NCBI GenBank assembly: GCA_914767715.1
Contig: OU612067.1
Location: 2,170,001-2,234,000 of the forward strand
Origin: Membranipora membranacea
Taxonomy: Eukaryota > Bryozoa > Gymnolaemata > Cheilostomatida > Membraniporidae
DNA length: 64,000 bases
Direction of reading: 5' to 3'
Part shown: positions 35,756 to 47,397 of the stretch, in pieces
How the letters are laid out: each line of letters begins with the position of its first letter
Numbering within the stretch: position 1 is the stretch's first letter
The notes under the pieces: model-generated
Told to the model about the DNA's origin: nothing
Database searches by the model: none
What the model saw: only the letters and a program-made list of their open reading frames with translations
Position numbers and translations under genes: made by a program

Positions 35756-36728
35756 CTTTGTTTTGTTGTTTATTTTCTGTCACTACGTGCAAAAGATTTA
35801 TGAAATAATTGTATACTGGCAATAAACTAATATCTTTATGTATATAAATCCTCATCACTCATGCAAAGCCAATATAGACAATCAGCCCAAAATCTTAGTA
35901 CAGGACAACAAGGAGCCTCTTCATGTATTTCGTGTGGGACATTTCACCTGAATCAGAGCTCGGACTTTTTTCTCTTCTTAATAGTACATTTTGCCTCAGC
36001 TTGTGTACAACCATCCTAACAATTAGGATTGATTTTTAGAATTGGCAATACACAAATTTCAAACTTTCCTTGCATGCTTCATTTCTGGAGATTTAAAAAT
36101 CTGCTTTTCACAAAATGAGATCTCTGAGTCACCTAAACAGACTTAACTGACTGAACTAAATTATCAAACGATAAAATTAATCCTGAATAATTGATCAAAT
36201 CTACCACAGCAACGGGATCGGCCAATGTATGTTACGACCATTTGACTGCTTGGTCGGACCCTTCTCAACCAGCCATAAATTGGAAGACGGTGTTCCTATT
36301 GATATTCAGTACAAAATTTACATAAGGAAAACATAGTGGAAAATCTTGATTGGATCTTTTATATTACATCTAAACTGTTATGTTGTTTCATTTTGGGAGC
36401 TTATAAGTTGAAAGGTCAATGTTTCATATTATAACACATAATAATGACTGTTCACTTCATTAAAATTATCAGGGCTTTCTCAAAATGAGAAATAATTGGC
36501 AAGAAAATACAAAAACAAATTCAAAACAACCTTAAATATATCTGTTCACAAAAATCAAAATTTGACAGCTAAAAATGTGTACATGCTAATTCAATTACAG
36601 AACTATGCGCCTGAAATAACATAATCAACTAAGTCAGCCAAGAAAAGTCAGCTGTCCTCTTTTGTCTCTCTGGTATCTATAGATATTCATACCGATCTGT
36701 GATCAGTAGTCAACAATTATTGTACAGT
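35756..36728. other. intergenic, nothing recognised
   Basis: AT-rich sequence between the microsatellite and the 3' end of the CD225-like gene on the minus strand. No supported coding or repeat feature. Confidence 0.5.
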
Positions 36729-39090
36729 CTAGTAATTGTAATCTCCATACGGTGTTGTCTCATTGAAGTTGCTAGAGCCTTCATTATCATTTGGCTTAAA
36801 AAAGAAAAGAAAAGATAATTCATTAAACAAGTACATTTGAATGGTTCAGATAATATTTACATTATTTTTATGTTAAACCAGTACCAGAATTAAGTTCAGG
36901 TAAAATTTTGCATTAATTTTTCGGTCAAAGCATTGACTCGGAATAGGAATGCAGAGAATATATGGTCAGCGTGCAGAAGCATCAGTTTTATTCCCATTTT
37001 CTGGATTTTTTTTTCTAAGTTCACCCACATAGTTTTGACATAAAGAGACAATAAGTAAATTAATACATCAGGAATTAAGTTGGACCAATTTTTAATTATA
37101 TACTTGTGGAACAAAAGCTATTCCTTCTTCTCGTCCGTAACAATGTACCAAAAATAATTTGCTATCATGACAGCTTCTCACCTCGGTAGAATTGGATGGT
37201 GCCTTCCAGTATGGCATCAATGTTGCTGTCCAGTATTGCTTGGCTGTGGTCTAAAAAGAAAAGAGACCGTTAGCATAGCATAATTCGAACGATGCAAACA
37301 TCACAGTGCAGCCAGTAATGAAATATTTTTGTTTGATAGCTTTTCAATACCGCTCACCCATTAGCCCAGGGGCAACACTCTGATGAAATTTAATATTTAA
37401 TTTTGTCCATTTGAAATTAACGAAGAGACTATCAGACATATCACTATAGTTGAAAAAGTTTTTATTGAACAATACACACACCACAATTTATGAATACGTT
37501 TCGCAACCAAACTTTTTATATCTATAACTAGGGCAATTTCCTACCCAGTATGATCCGGTATTTCTTCTCCAGTATGGCTCAGGTGTGGTCTACAAAAAAT
37601 AGATTTATCAGTTACAGTTATCAGACACCAGTTACAACACCAGTTCAAGGCAGTATCCATGCACCAAAGTAGGCATACAGTTGAGTTAAAGGAATTTTTA
37701 GTATAGATCATATTATGGTATAACATCGTTTAGGTGCCCTGTTGTGAGATTTTACGACTCAGGGACAGGAAAGTTGGGTACCTGTTGTGTTGTGTTCATT
37801 TCATTCTGTATCTGTTGTTTAATCAGATTGCTGAGTCTTGATAGTAGAGAAGGATTATATTGTGAATATCTCACATATCCAACACCGTCCACATAGTCAG
37901 AGCTGTAGTCACCATAATCATATCCACTATATTGATAATCTCCAATTCTTTGTCCTCTCATGATTGAGTTCACCTTTGAGTTCAGTTTATCAGAGTTGAC
38001 CAGAGTGGATGCGAACAGAAAACTTAGCTGTTAGAAATTGACAAAAGAAAGTTCATTAAGATTGAATGATAATAGTTTCTGTAAGACTTTGTTCCCATCG
38101 AACTGATGAAACTGATATCATATATTAAAATACTTATTCAAACCGGACAAACTTCATTTTCTTGTCATCTTAAAAGATGTTTGATCATAAGTATAATGAA
38201 ACAAATTATGCAAATTTGTGAAGGTCTGTGGCTTGGGTCATGCTGTCATTAGGTATTATGGTATATTCGGTGGCCTTAATAATTTTCTTGGGTCTTTTAA
38301 AACACAAAAGTTAATTTTTCGTTTTACGAGTGATATGATGCACTTTAGCATGTTGATACTGACCATAGCAACAGAAGCGATGACAATCAGTGCAATGAAG
38401 ACAGCCATTGCAGTACAGAGTTTAGCATTCCTCACTCTGTTTCTGTACCCAGCTTCATTATCTCTCATTGCTTCCTGCTTGGCCATCATGGCATTCATGA
38501 GACCAACGACTCCACATGGTACACAGCAAACAAGAGCAGTCACCAGACTCAGTGTATACCAACATGTGTCCTCATACCTTCTCTACAAATATGAATCATA
38601 TATTTAAACACATTAATTGCTGCACTTATTTTCATGACATTGCCAATACAGTTTATAGTAATACACAGCACCCCTAGGTCATAACTCCTATAATGAATCT
38701 TGATTAATTTTTAAGATGGTATAATGTTTTTGTTTTGTCTTGTTGTCTTCTCACCTAACACGGGGTGCACTACAATAGAATGGAAGGTTAATTTAGGTAT
38801 ACGAAACCTGGTTAATTTAGTGCAAAACTAAAAAAAAACACTTATAATCCATCCTGATTTCTGATTGGAAGCCTAAGTTTCGGAAAATTCTTATTAGTCG
38901 CAACCAGCATCTGCTTCATCCCAACTTGACCACTACTAGGAGAGTTTTTGATATATTTACATATGGAAATGGCAATGAAAACATCATAGTCTTTGCACAT
39001 CACCTCCTTCTTTGTGTAAAATGTAATTTCAGGGAGTTTATCGGCCATTTTCTTCCCCTCAGTAACATCAGTCATATGTACTTTAGTCAT
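36729..39090 (-). CDS. CD225/dispanin-like two-helix membrane protein with tyrosine-rich extracellular tail
   Basis: Exons in coding order: 39090–39004 (tentative), 38582–38364, 38027–37782, 37589–37545, 37250–37182, 36794–36729. Every junction is phase 0; 243 residues. Exon 2 holds the CD225/dispanin signature: a first membrane segment WYTLSLVTALVCCVPCGVVG, a basic loop with AGYRNRVRNAKL, then a second helix that continues across the splice (IALIVIASVAM | LSFLFASTLV). The tail is Tyr- and Asp-rich (YQYSGYDYGDYSSDYVDG). Exons 4 and 5 are related short modules (TTPEPYW… and TTAKQYW…PYW), and the last exon ends YGDYNY. Dispanins include IFITM and synaptic regulators, but the substrate or partner here is unknown. 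The first exon rests on a GTGATG donor and is the weakest part. An untranslated exon may lie near 39352–39440. Confidence 0.68.
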
Positions 39091-39439
39091 TATAACCAAA
39101 TTCACTGCAACGAGTCAACAGAAAACAAATCAAATGGCTACATGCAGTCTTTAGATAACTTAAGAAATCTGAAATATATCATGATCCCCATCTGCAATTC
39201 TGATCAGTTGAGACGGTTGAAGACGGTAGGCCCTCACCTTTGATAAATGATGATACAATAAATATGTATTTCACTGAAGGAGCATGTGAATGACACCAGG
39301 CAAGTATATTCTATCTCAGAATCTTGGTGTACATGCAAAGGACTAACCTTTATCGCTCAGTGTCTCTCTGCTGTCTTCCCAGTTGAAAATAGATAGACTC
39401 CTTGCTCTCAATCAGAGTTTGTGTAAGAAGCAAAGCGTA

Positions 39440-39770
39440 ATGTGCTGTGCCACTCACTCAGCTAGCCTCACTCTCATAATTCTGAACTATGAATAACATT
39501 CCAATGTTTTGCTCTACTGGATTTCATCGAAACGCATGTCCACTCCGAACAGAAATTTGAATCCTTTGTACTTAAGCTACAAATAACAACTTAGCTTTGC
39601 AAGGGACAAGGAAATTTCCCCTGGCTCATCTCCAGATTTCAATCTCAGACCTAAACTCATGATTGATTGGAACATCACACAGCCAATCAGAGCAGATAGT
39701 TGTTATTGTTAATCTGTCTGCAGCCATTTTATCTCCCAATAGATGAGTACTGTCTGTGGAACTGAGCAGG
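39440..39770. promoter_or_regulatory. candidate bidirectional promoter between two CD225-like genes
   Basis: The minus-strand and plus-strand CD225-like genes point away from each other. A possible untranslated exon of the minus gene ends at a GTTAGT donor near 39352. A possible untranslated exon of the plus gene ends in CAG|GTAAGAG at 39769/39770. Transcription for both would then start inside this roughly 330-bp interval. No TATA box is evident; inferred from gene layout. Confidence 0.4.
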
Positions 39771-39947
39771 TAAGAGTCTAATTTCTGTAATTATGTTTGT
39801 GTAGAGTTTGTAATGAATTTAACTTTATGTCTCTTAATTTTTATATCATATATCAAAGAATGTCCTTTTGTGCAACAGCTTATCTAGGTGACACAATCGA
39901 TGTCAGCAATAAAATCAGTTCTTTGATTCATTAGCAAATGAGTAAAC

Positions 39948-41372
39948 ATGGGAGATACAGATATATTGGTCGACTCTGATACAATGGACCAGAAGCCAGA
40001 GGAAAAAGTCAGTAGCGACAACTGTAAAGGTGGAGATCTTAGAGATTCAGCCGATGAGACTAATGTTCCTGATGGGCAAGGTGATCAAAAGCTGGAAAAA
40101 GTTATTTTGTTGCCAGAAGGAAATGCACTTCAATTCAAGTCTGTCAAAATCGAGGTGGAGGTAAATAAACGAGCATCAATAAAGTTTAGAAAATTGACAA
40201 GTTTGTCCGTTTACCATGAAAAATTTGTTGTTTTTGTTTTTGTATTAGTAAGCATGATAGGTTTCCAGTTTACTTTGCTTGAGATAAGCTACAGCATAGA
40301 TATCATAGATAATTGTACTCAATTACAAATTATTTGTGTGTATCAATGTTGATCATGTGATCATCAATGTTGTTAGAAGTCTGAGAGTACAGATGGTGTA
40401 AGTACTGGATGGTATGTACTATCAGTCATGGCTGCTACCTGCTGTATACTTCCCTTCACTTTGATTAGAGATCACTGGAAGAAAAGTAGAGCTAACAACC
40501 TGAGAATGAAGAAAGGATACAGAATGACTATTCTAACTCTCAGTATGGGTGTGATCATCCTCACAATCTTTGGGGTAGGTGAACAAACAAATCATTGAGA
40601 TCTGTGTTTCTTGTGTTATCAATCATGTCTGTAGAGAATACGTTTTGCTTGAACAACATCTTACTGACTACAAAAGATTTAGTCCTCTTTTGTAGAAAGT
40701 GCATGTGCATGAATCTGCAGCAGATGGAAAGTGTTACTTTTATTGAGTCTAGCAATTCAATCGTTCGTACATTGTTTCTATCAATTAGTTTTATATTTTG
40801 CGCAGCTTTTGGTGCTTGGCATTGATTGCTATAATAATCAAGGTTCATTGGTTGGCTGGTACTACCCATCAGAAATGCAACAGGACCTCGATCAAATATC
40901 TGACCAGCTCAGCACTAACAAGAATGAGACAGTCCAGTCAAACAGGATACTTATCAATCTCCTGAGGCAGCTCAATGAAGTTACAAGAACAACTCCAGCT
41001 TACAATGTAAGTACCACATATATGATATTAGTGTTGGATATTGATTGATGTTGTATAAATAAATGACTACCTGGGGGGTCAATGCAGAGATATGCATGTA
41101 GAGAGTGCTCGGTAAGCCGCATATTATCACTTTGTGTAAAGAGATTGAACAAAAAATACCCAAAACATCATTTTAGAATAAGGTTTATGATCTCTCTAAA
41201 GATTGATAAAGCACAATTTTCCCAATATTCCAATAGATCTTAGTTATATTGTCAAGTTCTTGTCCATTGATGTACGTGAGAAAGACTTCTAGAATCTACC
41301 TGATGTAAAAATTCTAAAACATCAATCTTTTGATTTCAGAGATATGACTCTAAAGACCCGATAAGCTGGTAA
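39948..41372 (+). CDS. CD225/dispanin-like membrane protein, divergent paralogue
   Basis: Exons 39948–40160, 40377–40574, 40806–41006 and 41340–41372, all phase 0, give 214 residues. The acidic cytoplasmic N-terminus (MGDTDILVDSDTMDQKPEE) is followed by a first membrane segment in WYVLSVMAATCCILPFTLI, a basic loop (HWKKSRANNLRMKKGYR), and a second helix split by the intron (MGVIILTIFG | LLVLGID). The exon breaks fall at the same places, and with the same phase, as in the minus-strand neighbour, and the WY-LS-x-x-A-x-x-CC motif is shared. The extracellular part has an N-glycosylation site (NET) and heptad-like Leu/Ile spacing (QDLDQISDQLSTN, RILINLLRQLNEV). The terminal 10-codon exon (RYDSKDPISW) has a good acceptor but is short, so the 3' end is less certain. 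Confidence 0.65.
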
Positions 41373-41438
41373 AGCATGGTAACAAAACTGGTTGTAACAT
41401 TGGATGAGAGAAATGGTAATAAGTAAGACAGCAACCTA

Positions 41439-41506
<68 letters not shown>
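41439..41506. repeat. (TTGA)n microsatellite
   Basis: About 17 perfect copies of a 4-bp unit, just downstream of the plus-strand CD225-like gene. Confidence 0.97.
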
Positions 41507-41507
<1 letters not shown>

Positions 41508-43209
41508 ATTACTATCACTAACTGTAAAAGTTCCGAGAATAATTATATTAACTCATAGTCATAGCCTTTATGTAAGCTATATTGTCAACTGGTAAATCTA
41601 ATTTTTGTTCTTTTTTTCTCTCATTAATCCATTTATAACAAGGCGAGCTTCAAAATTTTAATGTTTTTGTGTTTTTTCATGCCGACAATGGACTATTATG
41701 TTATGATTTTTAATCCTTAAACATGCACATGGCACCTCAACCATCAAATATCAGCCGATGAGCTAAACACATAAAGGTATTATACACTCTAAGTTGGATG
41801 ATTCAGTGCTTAAAATGTCCTACTTAATTATTGCATAAATCCATGTCCCAATGAAATCTGGTGGTGCATGGCTTGTTATGGATGATTGACTATATCGTTG
41901 AGGATATTAGAATCGAACATAACAATATCATTTCAGGACAACTCAGAGTCGTTTTTTCATCATCTAACAACATTTTGACCTTATGCAGGTTTTTTTCCCT
42001 GTTCCCAAATTAAAATTAGCCAAAATCACAGCAACCAACACAAACTCTTGAATTGCGAACACATGGCAGGCTGGTACTCGTAGCTAGTTTTTGACAGCCT
42101 CATTAGATGTACTCTGTCTCCTTTATTTATATGGCAATGACAAACACAAGGAGAGTCTATTTCATTTGTTCAGTAAAAGCCACTGACTATAATTTTTTAT
42201 TGGGTCGTTAAATTTCTTATGGAAACTTCAATATACTTATTCCACAGTGTTCAGTGTCCGGAGTCTGGAAAATTCTACACTTTGTACAATTCATGGCATC
42301 TATATAAATCAAGCCGTCAGGGTCGACCTAAACGAGCAGTCTTCTCAACTTCAAACAGAAGTTCAGCTATCTCCATTAATCTATGTCCAGGTGCATGTTG
42401 TAGTAATCTATGTCCAGGTGCATGTTACATAAAGGGAATTAAAATCTTCTATCAAACTGGTTATATCATTGTTTAACTTTTATATTCTGCTTCAACCTTT
42501 GAATTCTAGTAGCTGTGTGGAAAATTCTAAGCAAACGGATATTTATTTTATGAGCTGTATTTAACCTGTTGTAATAGCTGTGAGGATGCCAATATAATTT
42601 TACTCGCAAAATAATGAATGACATTTGAAGTTCCAATTCTCACCGTACTCAAAATAATGAACCTATTTAAATCTGAGGGAGAAGGGAGGAGGTTGTCCAT
42701 GCATTATTTGAATCGGTACGGGTAAATATCAACATCAAAATAAAGTTATCAATTAGCAGGGAAGATATACACAAAATTTATTAGCATCTAGAATTTCGAT
42801 TGCATAATAGACCATATAATTCAGATGGAGGGGGAGAGTTGTAACGCAAAATTTTAATCTGGTATGAATATATCATACATGACAAGTTGGCAGACCAAGA
42901 AATCAGGATGTCTCTGCGGACAAACTCCCAGCCCGGAGTACCATCCTGCGTAGGTGCAATTCGCCCCTTGTTTGTCATATTTTTAAGCTAAAGCTTTAGC
43001 GTTCATATTATGGATTGTGTCATTTTACTTAATTTGACAAATGATCCTATAGTTGTAACTTTATCAGAACTAGGAGAGATGATTGATTGATTATTTAATT
43101 GTCACACAATTTTTAACAAAAAATTTGCGAGATAAAACTTAGATTGCCACTGTGAATAAATAGTAAAAAATAAGAGGATGATACTAAAAAACATAAAGTC
43201 TACGATAAA
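41507..43209. other. intergenic, no supported gene
   Basis: A 62-codon frame at 42247–42432 contains a perfect 24-bp tandem duplication (CTATGTCCAGGTGCATGTT). Its phase does not fit the upstream gene's last donor, so it is left unassigned. Confidence 0.45.
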
Positions 43210-43800
43210 AGCAGTTTGCTACTCAAGACCTACTCTCAGGAACCAGTTGTGACAGTATTGATGAAATTGATATAGCGTCTAAAAAAAAAAATGTTACTAC
43301 CACATGCACATCTTGATTTATATGCACAGAGTCTACCAGACGGAAGTTTCGAAATAAAATCATGAAAAGGGTGGTCATCATCATGTAATAAAAGCATACA
43401 GTATCTTTTAAAACGCTCCGATATTCGGTTGTCTAGAGTCCCTACTGATGCACCGTAGGAGTTTGCTAGGGTAGGTCTTTCTGAGTGCTTTCTTATCATA
43501 GTCAAATAAATTGTTAAAATACACAGGTAGACAGTATAAAAGGCATGACTCAATGAAAGAATGGAAAAGCTGGCAAAGTAATTGCTCAGAAGCACCGTAG
43601 AAAGCAAAACGTTTTAAAATATACATGCGTTGTCTGCATTTTGACTCAACTGATGTGGCTTATTTAGAAAATCGTAGTTTGGAATCAATGTGTACTCCGA
43701 GGTATAAAGCATCATCTGTTGTTTCAATAGCACAGTTATCAATATATACTTGAGGAAAAACAGGTGGATCACGGGTCACGGCTTGTGGTAAAAATCATTT
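43210..43800 (-). mobile_element. non-LTR retrotransposon (LINE) 3' end, degenerate
   Basis: Reading down the minus strand, blocks typical of the end of a LINE reverse transcriptase ORF appear in order: YLGVHIDSKLRFSK, MYILKRFAFYGASEQLL…FHSFIESCLLY, and a final HPFHDFISKLPSGRLCAY plus NIFFFRRYINFIN. They are spread over different frames with stops between them, so the element is dead. The 5' part is missing, as expected for a truncated insertion. Confidence 0.7.
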
Positions 43801-44492
43801 CATGTGTCTTGGTTGGATTCAGTAAAAGATAGATCTAATGATAATGTTAGGCCAGTAATGGTAAAGCAAATACAAAGGATTGTGTACTGTGGAGTTAGGA
43901 AAACATAGTTTCCCTTGCAGAGAGAAGCTTAAAAAATTTTCTCAATGTAGGAAGCTGAAAAAAGGAAGGAAAAAGGGAGATAGGGAGGGGGAGGACAAAC
44001 GCCCTAAAAACTAGGAGCCTCCCTACCAAATAGGGAGACTTGTCAGGTCTGGAATATATATTAACATCGACGTATATATCTTGCAATCCGAAAATTAGTG
44101 GTATCTGAATATAAAAATCTGAATCAATTGCAACTGACGGAAGCAAGACGCGCATACTTTTTCACTTCCAATGGCGCAAGCTACAAGCACTCAAGGCAAT
44201 CAAAAGTCATCTTCAATAGCCTATATAGAAGAGATATAGTCAGCTCAAAGTTATTCGGTTTATTTGGAATCCATTAATTTCAATATTTAGTCAGTTTTGC
44301 TCTATAGCAAGCACGCCGTGTGACCAACTGGCTGTGGGTATGAATCCAAAATGGTACCGAATGTCTCTTTGACTTTGATTGATCACATAGTCCATTAGAA
44401 TCTTGACTTTAAATAATGGAGGTCTACTGTATGAACATCAACATCGAGTATGCGGGTCAAAGAACCCTCATATTTTGTATAGCTGTCATCAG

Positions 44493-44532
44493 TCATCCTT
44501 GTCATCCTTGTCATCCTTGTCATCCTTGTCAT
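44493..44532. repeat. 9-bp tandem repeat (CATCCTTGT)n
   Basis: Four perfect copies plus a partial one, ending exactly where homology to segmental duplication copy 1 begins. It may mark the breakpoint. Confidence 0.85.
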
Positions 44533-45640
44533 CATTTCCAACCGATCATCTAAAGAAGAGGAACTGGGTCACCTTGATTAATCGACAAAAGAGCAAAACT
44601 GATAAAACAATGTGGGTCTCAGACAGTAATTCTAGAGTTGCAGTGTTATTTTTGTGGATGTCATCCTACTGATAAACATCCCCATCCCACTCAGAAGATC
44701 GGTTATGATACAACACTGAAGATGAGCACTTTACGGAGAGCAAGGAAGCCAAATAGAAACATAAAAACAGAAGCAAATATAAAAAAAAGGTAAAAACATA
44801 AAAAAAAAGATAGATGACACACTTTCATGGACTGATCATGTTGATTACATTTCAAAATAGCTAAAAGCTAATCTTGCACTTTTTCAGCAATGCAGATTTT
44901 GCATTGGAAGGAAAGCGGCGATGACCTTTTACCTGCACCATTTTATTTTCTGTTATTTATTCTATGGTATTCATATTTACTATAAAATTGCCCCTGCTCA
45001 CATAACAAATCCATTATTTTTACTACAGAAGCGGGCTTTTAGGCTTATCGCCTTTGTTCATTTCATTCCTAAACATTTGATATCAACAAAGGATCTTTCC
45101 ATGGCTTGCCAGTTATGGCCATTTATGGCTATAAAATACTTAATATGTTGGCTCCAGATAATATATGTGAGCAGTTTTCATTTGATACACATAGCTTTCA
45201 GATGAGAGACACGCATTAGCTGAAACCTCCATTAAACATCTTTCTTTGCAATCTTTCTATAATTTTCAATAGCCTTCCGCAACAGATCAGATCTGCGAAC
45301 AACTTAAAGTCATTCCGACAATATGCATTTATGTATTTCATGTCTAAGACATAATCATTTTCATTGTTAGTCTTTATCTTCTATATATATTTCTTCTTAA
45401 TTTATTTATTTCATATTTATTTTTGTTTTATCTTGGCACACTCGGAAGAACATCATTTTAATGATGAAGATTGCTTGTCAATAAACGTTTAAAAAAAAGC
45501 AGTCAAACTCAGAGCCAGTAATGATATCAGAGCCAATAATGATATCGGACACATCCAGACCACCAGGGCAATCTAATATCGCCTCCCACAAAACAACTGC
45601 GGCTATTTTGGAAGCATCGTTCGAGGATGATGATGACTAA
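44533..45640 (+). pseudogene. broken THAP exon, interrupted by a LINE
   Basis: The copy encodes FPTDHLKKRNWVTLINRQKSKTDKT…WVSDSNSRV, but the critical CSVHF segment is frameshifted (AVLFLWMSS), removing the last zinc ligands. The linker is split by foreign sequence at about 44790–45496. The acidic end (SFEDDDD) resumes afterwards at about 45520–45640. It cannot give a working finger. Confidence 0.85.
44790..45496 (+). mobile_element. truncated LINE inserted in the THAP pseudogene
   Basis: It encodes the end of a reverse-transcriptase ORF (IDDTLSWTDHVDYISK, a TAG, then LKANLALFQQCRF and NPLFLLQKRAFRLIAFVHF), with the A-rich end CGTTTAAAAAAAAG at about 45487–45498. Alignment of the two duplication copies gives the empty site (copy 1, near 29825) and so fixes the insertion limits. 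The family (CR1/RTE-like) is a guess. Confidence 0.7.
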
Positions 45641-46752
45641 ACCTCCAGTCACTATTCAGGAAGATCCGGATGCCGCTGACTAACTAACAAGCTAACTAAC
45701 ATAGACACTGTCCCTCCGACTCCTAATAATACAAATCAACAACTGTTGAATGATAGAGAGAAGCTCATGACGGAATCGATTGTATTGAGAACCAAATCTG
45801 CTCAGCTCAAACCATATCAGCTTACATACCACAAAAAGACCCGCCATTTTACAATAATATCCACAAAGCGATGACCTCTGACCTACTATCGGAACTCTCC
45901 AGCTCACAACGACGTAAGAATATACCCGTCACATCACGTCACGTCACGTCATGTGATGCTATGCAATAAGGATCGGCTCCTGTTAGTATTCAATGAAGAA
46001 ATGGACTTTTAAGCTAGGATCTAGTTGAATGGTCAAGATAACATTTCAATTTTCAAGAGCAGTAATAAATGTAGATACAATATACAGTATTATAAGCCTT
46101 TTCATTAACTGTTCACAATGTTATTATAGTTTTAGAAATGAGTGATTATAGCAGCCAGGGGGGATTTCTAGCTTTTATTTGTGACTCTTGGGGATTTGCG
46201 GGGGGGGGGAGGAGCTGTAAGAACCCCCAGTGTGGTCCGGGGGTGGGGGGCCCTGCCGCCAAGGCCGCAATTTATAGGGTTTTAGACGAGTGTCTTGGGG
46301 GATAATTGATAATTGATTTCCAAAAAAAACGACTGTCAGTCATGTTATGCAGCTTTTTCAACCGTCAGTACTGCAAGTTTTATTGAAAAGTCTAGGCGGC
46401 CATAAGCTCACAAAGCAGAAGGTGAACTGAGAAAGAACAACTATTTATTTTATGTAGCGGCTTGAATTAGACTGGTACAATGTTATAAAATTAAAAACTT
46501 TAATAAGAGATCGGATGGGATGAGCATTAATTCCAGTGTTTTGTCAAAGAGGTAAGAAAATACTATGCCACAGCAAGCATTAAGAAGACAGAATACAAAA
46601 AAATCAAATTTAAGAAGTCAGAAATGCAATGTCACGGTGGCGCCTCTCGTGGTCTTTCCCAACAAATCTAGATATGATTGCTTGCACATATAATGGGTCA
46701 GTTAGTTCTTTGTGAACATGTAATAATATCAGGTGTTTGTCCTATCCTGGCC

Positions 46753-46849
46753 TAGATCAAGTTTGATCCAGTTCGTCAGCGTTGACAGCATGTCAGTAGA
46801 GAGGGGGGGGCAATTCCAACCCTGGCAACATGACTCAGACTTGATCTCT
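46753..46849. mobile_element. MITE, 97 bp, with 8-bp target site duplication
   Basis: The element starts TAGATCAAGTTTGATCC and ends GACTTGATCTCT. It is flanked on both sides by TCCTGGCC (46745–46752 and 46850–46857). Copy 1 of the segmental duplication has TCCTGGCC once at the same place (near 30870), giving a natural empty site. An 8-bp duplication fits hAT-type transposition. Confidence 0.9.
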
Positions 46850-47225
46850 TCCTGGCCCATACTGTTTAGCATTGCTCGCAACATGGGACCATAGGTCTAT
46901 CGCTTCAAAGTATTGAAGGCGTGAGATAAGTTCTTCTGTCAGAATACTCGCATCACTCCTTCTGTCATCTAGTGTCTGTGGTGTTTCTTCCTGGGCTCTC
47001 TCCGAGCATCCACACCTGAATGATTAATGCAAGGTTACCTGAATAATCTAACTGCAAGAACCTGCCTGACTTATGACATTAGGCGCTGCATCATAAACAC
47101 CACCTATTCTACTGCTATTGGTGTAAAGAATAATAACAAAAGATGAATGTTGCTTGCAGACTAACCCTGCTCTTCGTGATCTATCTCTACATCAGCGATG
47201 AAGCTGGTGTGGCTCTGATCGGTTC

Positions 47226-47397
47226 ACACCCTCAAAGATTATTACCTCCCTACAATTTTCTTCAAACTGTGGTCAAGTTTATTTTCTCTGGCGTTTTGGC
47301 AATAGATTTTCCATATTCGAGCGCCTCACTATCCCCAGAGAACAGACATGTTCTATTTACTATCATAGTTTAAATTAATGTTTTGTTAATGTTTTAG
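47226..47397. other. short spacer before collagen C4 pseudogene
   Basis: Non-duplicated sequence following copy 2. It ends in a TTTTAG acceptor-like site at 47392–47397, so it may be the remains of an intron of the pseudogene. Confidence 0.4.

Larger units (their letters stand above)
44533..47225 (+). repeat. segmental duplication, copy 2, with later insertions
   Basis: Direct, diverged copy of 29583–31545. Relative to copy 1 it carries a LINE fragment (about 44790–45496), about 210 bp of extra sequence near 46340–46575 and a 97-bp MITE (46753–46849), and it has lost about 310 bp. Both the THAP exon and the hAT blocks (for example LILLHVHKE, here near 46730–46640) are broken here. Confidence 0.93.

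Noticed and set aside
35204-35858. Roughly 200-residue frames (FLFFS… on +, KRKEK… on −)
   Set aside because: Translation of the TTTTC microsatellite; no start context, no splice signals and no complexity.
38842-39003. Continuation of the minus-strand frame as part of the CD225-like coding exon
   Set aside because: The hydrophilic reading has no family similarity, and the GTGATG donor at 39003 gives phase agreement with the core exon.
40161-40352. Extension of the plus-strand CD225-like first exon into a hydrophobic stretch (FVVFVFVLVS)
   Set aside because: A good GAG|GTAAAT donor at 40160 keeps phase and mirrors the exon layout of the paralogue, so the stretch is read as intron.
42247-42476. 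Terminal exon of the plus-strand CD225-like gene
   Set aside because: The plausible reading frame needs phase 1 or 2, but the upstream donor is phase 0. The small exon at 41340–41372 fits better.
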